From Coprinellus micaceus (lineage: Eukaryota > Basidiomycota > Agaricomycetes > Agaricales > Psathyrellaceae): a stretch of 64,000 nt of DNA. The stretch covers positions 620,001 to 684,000 of the forward strand of contig OX596339.1 in NCBI GenBank assembly GCA_951394405.1, given 5' to 3'. The notes under the pieces are model-generated. The model was not told the origin of the DNA. It saw only the letters and a list, made by a program, of their open reading frames with translations, and searched no databases. Positions 24,160-35,655 of the stretch are shown here, one piece after another; position 1 is the first letter of the stretch, and each line of letters begins with the position of its first letter. The translations under genes and the position numbers were made by a program.

Positions 24160-27100
24160 TGGGGTCGATCGGTCGAGGGACGAATGAGAAGCGGCCCGGT
24201 GCGAAGTTCTCACAATTCTCGAGGTCCTCGTGTTAATCTCAATTCATTAAGGGTGTACGTACTCGAGATCGGATACGGATTCGGACATGTGAGGCTATGT
24301 GGGGAGTGTAACGTACTCTAGCCTCATGTTTCCTCCCTTTCCCGACATCGTGACTCAGCTCATATCGCAATGAGTAACGGCCTTTGAACCTTGTTTCTAG
24401 AAAACGCGTGGACAATTAACTTTTTCGACTGGAAGGAGGTACTGGTGGACATACGGAGAACCTAAGCTTGAAAATGTATTAAGGGTACGAGGACATCGGG
24501 GAAGCTCCGCAATTAAACGATACTTCATTGGATGGCCCCCTCCCTCGTCTTTAGTATGGGCTGGAGCGCTATCTGATAAGCACCCCCGTTAAAGCTGAGT
24601 GTGACAACCCACGGGCGCCTATATACCCTCTCCGGACTCCGACGCAATTCAATCGCCCCTCGAGTAGCCCTGGATCAGAATGGAGGTCCCAGCCTCCCCA
24701 GCCTCGCCACACCCTGCCTTCGCCGGTGCACGGCGCACTTGGGAACATCGTCCCTAATCCAGTAACGCTCATTCACCCCCTTCCATCGCCCCATTCAATC
24801 AAACGTATATACCTAAGTAGCCAACCGTATGCACGGACCTCGACACTTCGAGCCTCACGGAAGCAGAATTTAATCCCATACAATCCGCGGAACCATAACG
24901 CGGATTCGGATTGAGCGGTCGTGACAGGTGGTGGCGCTGCTGATATGGGCGCCTATATTCCGTGTTCGGTTCCCTCGGACGGGGTGCTGGGCTCGAGACC
25001 GGCTTGGAGCTCCTCGTGTGTCTTGCGTGATCCTCGAGAGAAAAAGTGAAACGGACGTCCACTGACATGAGTGACAGGGACGATGCATGATGAGAGCAGG
25101 GATGAAAAGGGATACGGGTCCCGAGGCTCGATGTGGTGGAGAGTCGATCGAGCCTCGAGGGTCATATGAACGGGATCTGGGCACCGATCGAGAAGGGGAT
25201 TCATAGATTACCGAGGTGGCATAGCTGCGGGGGTGGAACTAATTCGAGGTCAGACTCGTCACTCAGTCGGAGCGGTTGGATGTGGCATGCTGGGCACTGC
25301 GAGCGGCATGATTGAACAGAGCCGATGGTGACGATTAAGTGGTGGTAGAGGTCATGCAATACAATTTGAGTATGTGATTTAACGTTAGTGGTGCACATGT
25401 ACTTACAATGGACTGATCACAATGCGGACGCTGACGTCCTCGTTCTTAAGCCCAACAGGATGGTTCTCTTCGGCTATTTGAGGATCCTTACCGTTCGCAA
25501 AATGGTAGCTTCTAGGAGCTCAAACGGCCCCCGAGTCTCAATAGAGGGAGAATGACATACCGAGGGTCAAGGAAGGTTAGTTATGGGTTCGTAAAACGAC
25601 TTGACGCGCACCGCGGCACCGGCACTGCGCTATGCCTCATCTAGCCCAAGGGCTGTGCGGGGCACCGCTAGCATGGCTTGTAAACTCCACTGTGCTTACC
25701 CAGGTCTGAAGGTCTACATATGGAGGCCGGAAAAGACCTCGGAACGAGAAATGGCCGGCAATATCAAGAAAATACTGTCAAGAATGCCAGCAATTCCTCG
25801 TTTCCGAGCTGCAAGGCCAACGGCAAGGGCCTCCACACTGTAAGCTCTTGATTCTGAACAGTAAGCTCTGGTAAGCTGTTACCTAAGTCTCGGAGGCCGG
25901 GGAAGGCGTGGCGAACAGACGCAATGGAGCACCAACCCCCGTTCAGAAACCCAAAAGCGTCACGCCACTTGAAAGGCATTAGAAAGGTTAGGTGTGTGAC
26001 GCCAAGTCACCGCTGGCTTTTCAATTGGGTGATTTCACGACTAAGGGAAAACGCAGAGAATCGCGTTATGTACACTCCGGCGTACAATTAGAGGAGCGGT
26101 TTACAAACGGACAAGCTTCATGTTTGGTGGTACTACGTCCGGTGTAGTCTGAGTACATCGTTCTAAGACACCTCGTCGGGGGTTGGCAGCCCAACGTGAT
26201 CCCTTTGTCGCGGCCCACAACTCGGTGCACATGGCCAGCAGTACATTTGAGGCTCAGGAGCGCCTAAAACGGGCGCCTCAGAGGAATCTGCGGTTTGAAC
26301 GTATCAATCTTTGACAAAATCAAGTCTTCTCCTTCTTCTGTTGTCATATACGTACAGTGTTCGAACCGACTTTCTCAACATGTCCCCAATAGGTTCTCAA
26401 AAGGACTGCCTTCTATTCATTCATATGAACGCAGGGCTCTACAGTTTCGTATGTTTCCGTAAGGGGGGTCTTCTCATGAGCCATGGCATGGTCAATCTAT
26501 GATGTGATATCCCGGGAATGAACACCGGGTTCGCGGGGTAGATGCCAGAGATGCCTCGGAGGAGGAGAAAGAGGGGAGTTAATCTGTCGGCTTCGGAGCT
26601 CGCTGTGGATGCGGCTGGATGAGTGTCTTCGAAGCCAGTGGTCAGTTGGGCGCTTGTGGAACTTCGAACAGGCGCCCGGGCCCACCCACAACTCCATGAG
26701 CCGAGTGGCGAAAGCTAGAGAAATTTGCACGGCAGTTTCCAAGGATTAAGCAATGGTGTACCGTCCGGTAGTCTCTTAACCGCATGCCGCTCCATCACAC
26801 CGACGTTTGGCCCGACGTCCGAGGAGTGTGTTGGAAGAGTTGACTTTAATGGGAACGAGGGAAAGCGTCCATAGCTTCGACGCCCTCTTCCCCGCAAAGA
26901 TCGGCACTGCACATATGGACCCTCTCGATGCGCCAGTCGACTGAGATGAGAGTGTTCTCACCTCAAACCTCAATCAGTATACGTATGTATATCAGGTACT
27001 CGTTCGTACCCGCCTATCCCCGCTGTTATCGTTGTAGCCATCTGCACATGATTCTCGGGTTTCCCATTACCAGCGCTCTGGCGGGATGGGGGATGGTTGG

Positions 27101-27767
27101 ACCTGAAAATGTGAGATATTTTTTCTCTAGAAAGGTTTTGGAGGCCGATATGACAGCGCGGGAATAGAGTGAGCTTACTGAAGACGTACAAGCTTCAAAT
27201 TCTACCCCACCTTCCTATGATGATACAAACCCCATATCTCGATTCCGAAACAAGGTATCGCTGTGTCGGCATGTCATGCGTAGAGTCGCGGACAGTGGAT
27301 GACTTTCCATGGCGGTTTAGGAACCTAGATTATTTTCTAAACCTATTTCGCCGAGGTGCCGATGAGGACACCTACCATTTGGAGTTTCAGCAACCGTCCT
27401 TCAGCGACTGCCATCAAAAAAGATACCTTCCTAGATTCTGACTCTCGACGAGGGTCCCCGACCCCCCTCCCAGGCTAAATTCTGGTTTTTCTAAAGCACC
27501 TCCCTCCTAATGGGGACAGCCAATGCTCTTGGCATTGTCGTGCATCCCCTCCACGCAGTGTCTTTCGCCCCTTGTTGGGTTCGAACAGACGTGGGTCGAG
27601 GAGCGGGAGAAGTGAATTGCCCACTGAAGCTCAAGCAGAGGGGTTAGGAGGGAGTACAGCAACCAGGAGACGACAGGGGCACTTGGGCGCGTCCTCTTGG
27701 CGGGCAAACGGGGAGATTCACGCCGCATGGCCTCCTCTGAAAACCCAAATCCTAGACGTGGTCCATG

Positions 27768-27841
27768 GTTTAGAAAACTAGATGCTAGATTCCCACTGAA
27801 CTCCGCCATCAGCGATTTAGAAATAATCTAGCATTCTAAAC
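27768..27841. repeat. imperfect hairpin-forming inverted repeat
   Basis: The arms at 27768-27791 and 27825-27841 both read GTTTAGA...ATGCTAGATT outward to inward. The left arm has an extra block of about 8 bp in the middle. The loop is about 33 bp. This may be a very small foldback element or a chance hairpin. Confidence 0.35.
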
Positions 27842-28291
27842 GCGATGGAAAGTCACCCAGTAATCAAGCAGAATCAAGCCTGGTCGGGGTCTACTACCGA
27901 TCCCGATGAGAGTATGACTGTGCATTTCTCGCCATTCATGGCCATGTAACATGGATGCGCGCCTAGTGACTTCACGACATCCTCCCAGTTTCCAAGGAAA
28001 TATCGTAGAATTTCTGAAACGACGTCGGAGTTGCGTTTTGGGGGCGCGCGCCCGAGCGGGTGGAACCTGCCCGAACCCCGACCATTCATATCAGCAGCGC
28101 GATGCTGGGTGAGGCACAAATCGGGGAGACGCGTTTAAGCGTACTCCATGGCGTCTGCAACTGAATTGAATGAGGCCTAGACAACCCTTCCAAAGAGGGC
28201 GCTTTCTGCGTCGAAAATCAGCACGTTGCAGGTACGCGAATTGATTGTCGTTTATACCCTAGAACAAACCTCTGGCATGTATGTCGCGATA

Positions 28292-29804
28292 CTAGGAACC
28301 CATAGATCTCTCATCTGTTGACCTGCGAGGGAACGACGTTGGAGGCAGCATGGCCGCGCCAGGCACAGGGCGGGAGTGTGAGGGTGATCGCAGTCCTCCT
28401 GGCATGGGTGCTGATGTCGTCCACGGTGCTTGAGTCCCGAGGGATGTCGTCGCACTAGAGCGACCTAGCCCCGATCGGGCGCGAGGGGGTGGCAAGGCCA
28501 ATGATGCCGAAGGATGAGGGAGATACTGTGGTGCTTGTCGATGTTGGGTAGTTGTATCGGTGGCCGGAAGAGGAGAGGGATCCCATTCGAGAATTCCTCC
28601 TAATGGTATGTGTTGTACCACGACCCGTTTGCTCAAAACCTCGGCCTATCCAGTCGGTTAAGGATCAGCTTCAATTAGGATTCTATTTTTCAAAAGCGTA
28701 CGAAAGATTAAGTTTACTGACCTCGTACATTTTGAATAGACCGGAATTTACTTTCCCCCAGTTAGGAACACTGGCCGCGATTGCGTGGAGTGAGGACGAA
28801 TGCTCGTGGAAGGGACCATTCTTCACTGCGTGGATGCGAGATATTGAAAGGAAATATAGATTTGTTTCAGGCAAGGGGGTGCGCAGGACAGCGTTTACCG
28901 GGACGTCGGCCTGATCTGTACGCGGGAGAAGCGTGAAGGGTAAGCCTCTCGATCATTTCGAAACCTGGGGGTTGAATAGAAAGGTTGCTCCAACTAGACG
29001 TACCCCTCAGCTGGCCACTGCCAAAAATATACGGTAGGAAGTGAGAATCGTCCAAACCCCACACACCGTGACTTCCTGCTGGTTCTAGTCGATAGACATC
29101 TTGGAGTTTCCAGCAAAGTCGGAGGTAGCGTAGGAATACAACCAAAACCAGCCCCCTTTCCACTTCAGGAACGGGTTCAAAAAACCTGACCAGCGTCAAG
29201 ACCAGCAGAAAGAGCGCAAAGGAGGTCTCATGGCCAGTGCCATAGTCCATTCTGGTAAAGGACCCAAAACAGCTCATCAAATACGGTTTAGCGGACCTCT
29301 TGGCGGACGTGTACTCCGGTTCGAGGAGTTCCCCAAGAAGAGCGTCACAGTTCTGTCGAAGGCGGATTAGCAGGGTTTATCGGCGCCGCAGCGACAATCG
29401 ATGGCAGAACATGAACGCATCGACCAACCTCTTCTAGACGCTTTCCCCATGTTCGAAAAGCTAGGTTTCCAAACCGTTGGGGTGTTTGGAGCGGGGGGAT
29501 TTCTTCGATCCATTGATCCAATTTATCCAAAAGAGCCAGCGTCTTCATCGTTCCCTAGACATCGATATTAAATTCCAGGGTAACCCCAGGCGACATGGGA
29601 GCATACTCTAGTGGGCGCCTCTGGAGACCACGGAAGGTGGTAGCCGACGACTGAGTTCGTCAGGCGATTTAGGAAGATCGAGTAATCCTTGTAGGAGTGC
29701 GTTGTTTTCCAGAGTTCGACGTCCTCATCGGTCTTGATGTGATATATAGGGTCACCTGCGATGCTCTGTACTTGATCTAGGAATATGCGTCGAAGTTCTG
29801 TCAT
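28292..29804 (-). CDS. PTPA: PP2A activator / phosphotyrosyl phosphatase activator (PTPA, RRD family)
   Basis: This is a peptidyl-prolyl isomerase-like chaperone that activates protein phosphatase 2A catalytic subunits. Five exons (29607-29804, 29429-29554, 29004-29352, 28722-28915, 28292-28645) encode 406 residues. Family landmarks run in order: FLNRLTNSVVGYHLPW, LDQWIEEIPPLQTPQRFGNLAFRTWGKRLEE, FGSFTRMDYGTGHETSFALFL, GVWGLDDSHFLPYIFGSGQLR, KNGPFHEHSS, VPNWGKVNSGLFKMYEAEVL and QHIPLGGILEWDP. About 90 residues after this core are rich in Ser, Pro and Arg, as in longer RRD1-like members, but I cannot decide between RRD1 and RRD2. It is divergent from KU70, with 281 bp between start codons. Confidence 0.93.
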
Positions 29805-30085
29805 TTCTCAAGTAGTCAGTTGACCCAGAGTCCCTTCAGCGTAGAAGAATAACAATCGGTCTGAGTTCTAGATGGGAGCGGATGGTCAAGAAAGACATTG
29901 ATCGTGTGGCACCGCGTCTGCCATCAGAGCCGTGATGTGAGTCACATGCGCACGTGGGTGTGACAGACGGTGACGCTCCCGACGCGACGCTTGTTCAAGT
30001 CTTCGCGAGGGTCTATCCCGAACGACGACGACGACAACGGCGGTCCTGAAGATTTGACTACAGCACTCACAGCCTTGCTAATACC
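29805..30085. promoter_or_regulatory. shared intergenic promoter region of PTPA and KU70
   Basis: Only 281 bp separate the divergent start codons, so both core promoters and 5' leaders must lie here or overlap the genes. No clear TATA box is seen. The KU70-proximal half has a GACGACGACGACAACGG-like repeat, and the centre has GTGTGACAGACGGTGACG. Which elements serve which gene is unknown. Confidence 0.5.
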
Positions 30086-33068
30086 ATGGCTCCCTACGAT
30101 GAATGGAACAAGATCGAGGAAGAAGACGACGAAGAGCTGCAAGACACGTCGGTGCGTCCTGGATAGCCCTAATTAGTAATTAAGCTCGATGCTGAGCCTT
30201 GGTATGTCTTCAGTTGTATGAGGGAAAGAGAGATGTGATCCTCTTCGCCATCGACTGCTCAGAGTCTATGCTCCAGCAGTATGAACACCCAGAGTATGAG
30301 AATCTGCAGACCTGCCATTTGTATATGGCTCTCGAGGCAGCCATGCAGATTGAGAAGAGGAAAATCCTCGCCGGCCCACGGGACTCGGTTGGAATTATGC
30401 TATTCAACACGGTGAGGCTAACCTCTTACTCGTGCTTTCCCGAGGCTCACGACCGTCTAGACCAGGAAGAGCGAAGGCGGGGGCTATGCGTCCGAAATCA
30501 AGCAGGGAACCTACCTCTACCAACCTATTTCGCTGCTGAGCGCTCCTAAGGTTCAGGAGATCATTCGCCTTTTGGAAGGTAAATATGTCGACCCGCAAAT
30601 GCTCGCCATTCCCTCATATCCATATAGACGCCCGGGAAAACCCAAGCGAACTGGAGTCGCAATTTCCCCCAACTGAGAAGCGTGTGCCTATGGGTGATGT
30701 CTTCACCAGCTGCAATTGGATTCTGAGAGACGGGTATGTCTGCACACCGATACGAAGCCAGATCCCAGTATGTGATAACATTTACTAGGGCGCCCAAGAC
30801 GGCAACCAAGAGAGTCTTCTTGATCACGGATGAAGACAACCCACATCCTGGAAGTGGACAGCTTGTGACGTCTGCCCGAACGACCTTGATTGTAGGTCCT
30901 TTAAGGATCCGAGAAGCCAGACCTGACCGCTCTAATGCAGGATCTGACACAAGCCGGGGTGACGGTTGAACCCTTTTTCATCAGCACAGAGACGAAGCCG
31001 TTCAACACATCGAAGTTCTACTCGGTAGGAAGTTATTAAAAATTGCATTGTGCAAGCGCTGATACAGGGCCTACAGACGGTGTTGTTGCCCACCAACCTC
31101 GATGTGGATGATGAGGATGAAGACGGGTCCATCTTACCCGAGTCGATATCGCTAACCCGAATCGAAGATTTGCTTGCTCAGATGCGGTTCCACGAGGTGC
31201 CGAAGCGTGCCATGTTCACGTCGATTTTCAAGCTTGGCGAAGGCTTTACCATCGGTGTGAAGGGGTGGGATATCTCTCATACGAGCGAGCGGTTGATGCT
31301 AACATAAGCTCCCAGGTACAACCTTGTCACAGAGCAGAAGAAAGGTAGTTACCAGTACTTCGTTGACCTGGGAGACCGCATGGAAGCCGCCAAGTCGCGG
31401 ACGATGTACGTCGACGAAGTGTGTCATCCTCAAATTACCGTGTCAGACCGTCCCTTACGGTGGACAACAGCTTCGAGATGAAGAAGTCGACAGGACAAAG
31501 ATCGTGTATGGAGCCAGCGGTGGAGCATCAGCTGCTGCCACTACCGAAGACGACGGCGCTGGTGAGGAGAATTCAGCAACAGTAAGGAAAGTGAGGGCAG
31601 GTCAGAGGGTGCGTTCACCGCCGGCACTCACCCACCGTTAATTCTAACAACCTTTCCCAGCCATTCTATACCCCGGAAGAGATTACTTCCTTCCGTACAA
31701 TGGGCTTGGAGACGGGTCTGTATCTCTACATTTATCATTCTACATCCGGCTAGGAGCTTACTCGCCATTCCAGGCATTAAACTACTCGGATTCAAGGACC
31801 GCTCGGAACTTCAGTTCGAAGACAATGTGAAGCATTCCCTGTTTCTATATCCAGACGAGATGGTAAGCGCGTCATGCCAAACTCTATTTCTTATTTACAT
31901 TTCACCCTCGGGCTTCCAGGCATACTCCGGAAGCAAGAGAACTTTCAGTGCGTTGCTGAAGTCGATGGCTGAGAAGAAGAAGATTGGATTGGCTCTGGCG
32001 TTAACGAGGCGTAATGCCTCCCCCATGTTCTGCTACCTTCTACCTCAGGTTTGTGTCCGATCTACGTGGGGTCCATTGGCCTAACCCAAGTTTCTTCGAC
32101 GCCTAGGAAGAGAAAATCGATCCAGATTCGGGCTGGACGATCGACCCGCCTGGTATTCACGTAATCCCAATTCCCTTTGCAGACGACATCCGGGCAGCAC
32201 CCGTCGAGCAAGCCCATCAAGGTGCGTATTCCCGGCTGGCAGAATGACAAGATGAAAGTCGGTGCTGACTGCTCGCTTGCAGCTACCGGGGACCTCATCG
32301 AAGCGGCACGAAAACTCGTCAGCAAACTCACCATTAAAAACGGAACCTACCCCCCAGATTCTTACCCTAATCCTGGTAGGTCAACGCCGAGGTCCTTTTC
32401 AAGCCTTTTGTGTTGAACGAATGGGTCAATCCAGCGCTGGCGTTCCATAACGCCCAACTAGAAGCAGCGGCTTTCCGAGAAGAATTCACTCCCGAGGAAT
32501 TCGTCGACCTGACAGAACCTAATAGCAAAGCGATTCATAAAGTAAAGTTCTGTTTACAATCGAGTGACATTTTACGATCTAACGCCCTTGGCGCGACAGA
32601 AAGCGGGAGAACTGATGAAAGAGTGGAAGAAGGCTCTCGTCGAAGACCCAGCATCTGACATCGTCGACACTGCAGTGGCCGGTACCAAACGAAAGGCGGT
32701 GAGTCGATCCCGTGCCTATGCCCGCGACATTTACCTCATTCCTGGGGCTGAAAGGATGTGTCTGTCAATGAAGCCGAGTTCCGGAGTTTTTGGGAGAGCG
32801 GTAGTTTGAACAAGGTGAGAAGAATCCCCTAAATGACAGAGTACCTGAACCTTGCTCACGGCTGTACCTGGATTCGTTGCTTCTCACATGCCATACAGTA
32901 CAAGGTGGATCAACTGAAGGTAAGTAATTTTGTTGACGTTGTTCCGAGCGTTGAGTTTGACGTGAGCGTTTTGTTGTATAGGACTTCTTGAAGTCCAAGA
33001 GCCAACCGGTGTCTGGGAAGAAGGCGGATCTTGTCGAACGCGTTTCGCAGTGGTTCCAGACTCACTGA
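30086..33068 (+). CDS. KU70: Ku70 DNA end-binding protein (non-homologous end joining)
   Basis: This is a predicted subunit of the Ku70/Ku80 ring that binds DNA double-strand ends for non-homologous end joining and protects telomeres. Nineteen exons assemble in frame to 655 residues: 30086-30151, 30214-30411, 30461-30578, 30628-30733, 30789-30891, 30941-31024, 31068-31264, 31316-31418, 31471-31608, 31661-31715, 31774-31862, 31920-32048, 32107-32221, 32283-32375, 32435-32541, 32600-32698, 32755-32814, 32899-32919, 32982-33068. The N-terminal vWA-like domain starts DVILFAIDCSESM and contains RVFLITDEDNPHPG. The central beta-barrel includes DRTKIVYGAS, TMGLETGIKLLGFKDRSEL and RRNASPMFCYLLPQ. The C-terminal SAP domain is YKVDQLKDFLKSKSQPVSGKKADLVERV. 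Exon 18 is 21 bp and begins the SAP domain. It is divergent from PTPA. Confidence 0.95.
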
Positions 33069-34379
33069 ATCAATTCAGTGTGCTACAGATGGTGGCATAC
33101 CCTTGTTTTCGTCATTTTTGACTTTTAATACAACCAGGGTCTATCAGGTCTCCTACCCGTCCTCACCGGCTCTTTATGGCTGGGAACGGTCCCTACATTT
33201 GTTTTCTGGGGCTCGCAGCTCACCTCCATCATTGGCCACCCCCTCGACTTCCCTCACCCCATATCCCACTATATTCAGTTGAAAGCTCCACAGATGTGCT
33301 GGTCCTCCAGGTAATACACACCGACCCCTCGTTCTGAGCGGCCATGCTGTTGGCCGCGAGGTGATGGCCAGGCGACTGCCCTTCAAGATCTTTGAATTGC
33401 TTCATACGTATATGGAGTCCTGCTGGTTGGAGTCAGACAGTTACCCGTCCACTATCTGGTGACAGATTCCGTGACTGGGCGTTCCGACTCGGGTATCCGC
33501 GGTTGGTCTCGGCGCTTTGTATCTCAAGATCTCCACCGACACAAAAAGGCCTGTCACCGGACTTGAGTCTCGACGAGCGTGGTCGAGCACTGTTCAAAAA
33601 TTGTGATTCAGTTGAAGGACCCCCCTCTCGTATGCAGCCATGAGCTTTCCTTTTTTATCGACGTCCCATCTCCTTGGAAGACAAGATGGGTGCAGATGGT
33701 TCCTTGCAGTATTGAGATACCTCGGGGAAACAGGTGTTACATGTGAGCGACCTCGACCTATTATGGGGGATACAAACTGTATATCGTCAAAAGGGTCCTC
33801 CGGGGATGATCTATTTCGTGGTCAACTTCCTCCGTTAGAGGCTCGGCGCTCCTGTTCGACATCGCGGGAATGGGGTCGGGGTGCGGCTGCAAACAGGGAA
33901 CCACGCCGTGTGAGCCTGGCTGGGATCCACTCTTCTGTTCGGCCCCTTCGAGTCGGTTTCGAGGAAAAGTCGTTGTCCCAGAAGTGTGGTAGATGAAGTG
34001 GGCGGTCAGCAGGGTCCTGGGCCTCTGGATGGACGCCAGATCGCATTTCCCAAGCCCTTGGTCCTCTAGGGTTCTCTCTCCTTCCCTTCCCCCCACACGT
34101 GCGACGCCCTCAATCCAACCACCACATTTCTTTCCTACTTCCCACCCCCGCAGAAGCGGTCAGAGAGCGCACATCCCGATCCCTCGTGGTGGACATCCGG
34201 GAGGGTCCAAACTGGCCAGTCATGAACGCCGCGATACGACCAATGCGGGAGGCTCGTCACTACAAACCGCACAGAACGCGAGGTGGTTCGTCATCCCAGT
34301 CGTCGAGGTGCTATCCCCATCTTTGGCTTTCTGACCGATCAGTCTGGGAAGACCGCTGCTGCGGGACTCGAGATGTTGG
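33069..34379. other. intergenic, no gene recognised
   Basis: This 1.3-kb stretch lies between the convergent KU70 and F-box genes. The frames here are short and lack family character. The reading frame at 34099-35016 on the plus strand is antisense to the F-box gene and is not credited. No repeats or RNA genes were seen. Confidence 0.5.
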
Positions 34380-35655
34380 CTACGGCGAGAACGAGAACTT
34401 CACCACGTTCGATCGATCTCCAAATTCTGCCAGCACCGTGTTACAGATGTTCTCCTCGATATCCTCGTCACCCAACGTCCCATACGCCATGAAGTGGATG
34501 CTCTCCAGAGTGTTAAACGGCTTTCTATCCTCCGAAAGGGTGCTTCCCAACCACCTGATGAACGGCTGGTCGAGGTCGAACTGGCGAGACGAGGCGAAGG
34601 CTATCCGGATTTCCTTCAACGACGCGGTGGAGGGGATTTGCACGAGGAGGCCGGGCACCCATGTCAGGAGCGAGAGAACGCTCCGAGACGACCCGACCGT
34701 GATGTATCGTAGAGAGAGCGCTGCGGATAGGTCCAGTCGTACTGTTGGGAAATGCCGTATCTCACCTAGAATTATTGACAGGTTAGTATGGGCAAAGTTT
34801 TCGCAGCACAGAATTGAAGGCGAAAGTTTCCCTAGCCCGAGTGAGGGGAAGAAAAGACTTACGACGCTCGCTGCATTGTTTTGCAAGAATTTCAATATGG
34901 GTGATGTCGGACCCTACCATGATGCCGCTTCCAGCATGAATAGGGCCGAGGGAGGAAGAGGAATAGAGAACTGCGACATCTCGAAGAGACGTGCGTGCAT
35001 TACGCTGCGTGGGTGACCAGCGTAAGCATCGTTGGACGGTCCCGTCGTTGTTGAAGTGGAGAGATAGGATGAATCGGCTTGCTGATGGTGTCTCTTGTTC
35101 AGCCATTTGCAGCATTGCTAGTGCAGACAATGCGCTGGGAACCGTCACATCCTTGAGAGCGATATACTGGACAGAAGTAAACCCATGGAAGAATCCGGAG
35201 AATTCTCCTGGTGTGTTGAAGTGGACGTCGGAGAGGTGTAGAGACTGCACACGAGGGAGGTGGAGAGGGAGGAGTGTTATGAACCCGAGATGGAAGAGAT
35301 CCGAAACGCTCTTCATGAGCGTAAGCTGTGAAAGTTTCGGTGCGCCTTGCAGAGATATCAGAACCTCTTGCAGCACCTCAACGCGAATCGTGTCCCAGTC
35401 TCCCTGTCTGTCCCCGTGCCCACCAATCCACAGATGCGTGATATGATCCAGTATCCCGTGAGCGGAAAAGGTGGATGCGAGAAGGGAAGAGAAGCGGTCG
35501 ACAGTTGAGGGCGTCAGATGCAGTGTTTGGAAAAGTGATCTGTTGCAGCGATGGCGCCAGAACTTGCAGACGTGGGTCATAGCCCGAAGCTGGTGGAAGT
35601 TATGACGATGAACGTCGATGATTTCTGCCTGGAGCTCAATAGGAATATGGGTCAT
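34380..35655 (-). CDS. F-box protein, Agaricomycete type
   Basis: Two exons (34863-35655 and 34380-34765) around a 97-bp intron with a clear branch site (CTAAC) encode 392 residues. The F-box-like N-terminus is MTHIPIELQAEIIDV, followed by HQLRAMTHVCKFWRHRCNRSLF, which matches the degenerate mushroom F-box. The rest is a series of LRR-like strands (HLWIGGHG, LSQLTLMK, VQSLHLSDVHF, VQYIALKDVT, SLKEIRIAF, TLESIHFM). It probably serves as an SCF adaptor with an unknown target. A longer frame to 35724 exists, but the ATG at 35655 places the F-box at the usual position. A GGGCGC motif lies 102 bp upstream of the start. Confidence 0.8.

Larger units (their letters stand above)
20718..28291. other. 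7.6-kb gene-poor stretch
   Basis: This is the longest region without a recognisable gene. All frames are short, and I could not assemble spliced proteins with family character. It holds several inverted repeats: 23572-23588 with 24143-24159, 22772-22780 with 22791-22799, and 27768-27791 with 27825-27841. Two GGGCGCCTA motifs are at 24613 and 24947. GTACGGTCCGTAC-like palindromes occur near 23430 and 23555. It may be a graveyard of small elements or a long-range regulatory region. No transposase or reverse transcriptase motifs were seen. Confidence 0.5.

Noticed and set aside
30086..33068. Ku80 instead of Ku70
   Set aside because: The C-terminal SAP domain and the KYxP-like core belong to Ku70; Ku80 has a different C-terminus.
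34099..35016. 305-residue plus-strand reading frame
   Set aside because: It is fully antisense to the well-supported F-box gene on the minus strand and its translation is rich in Arg and Ser without domain character.
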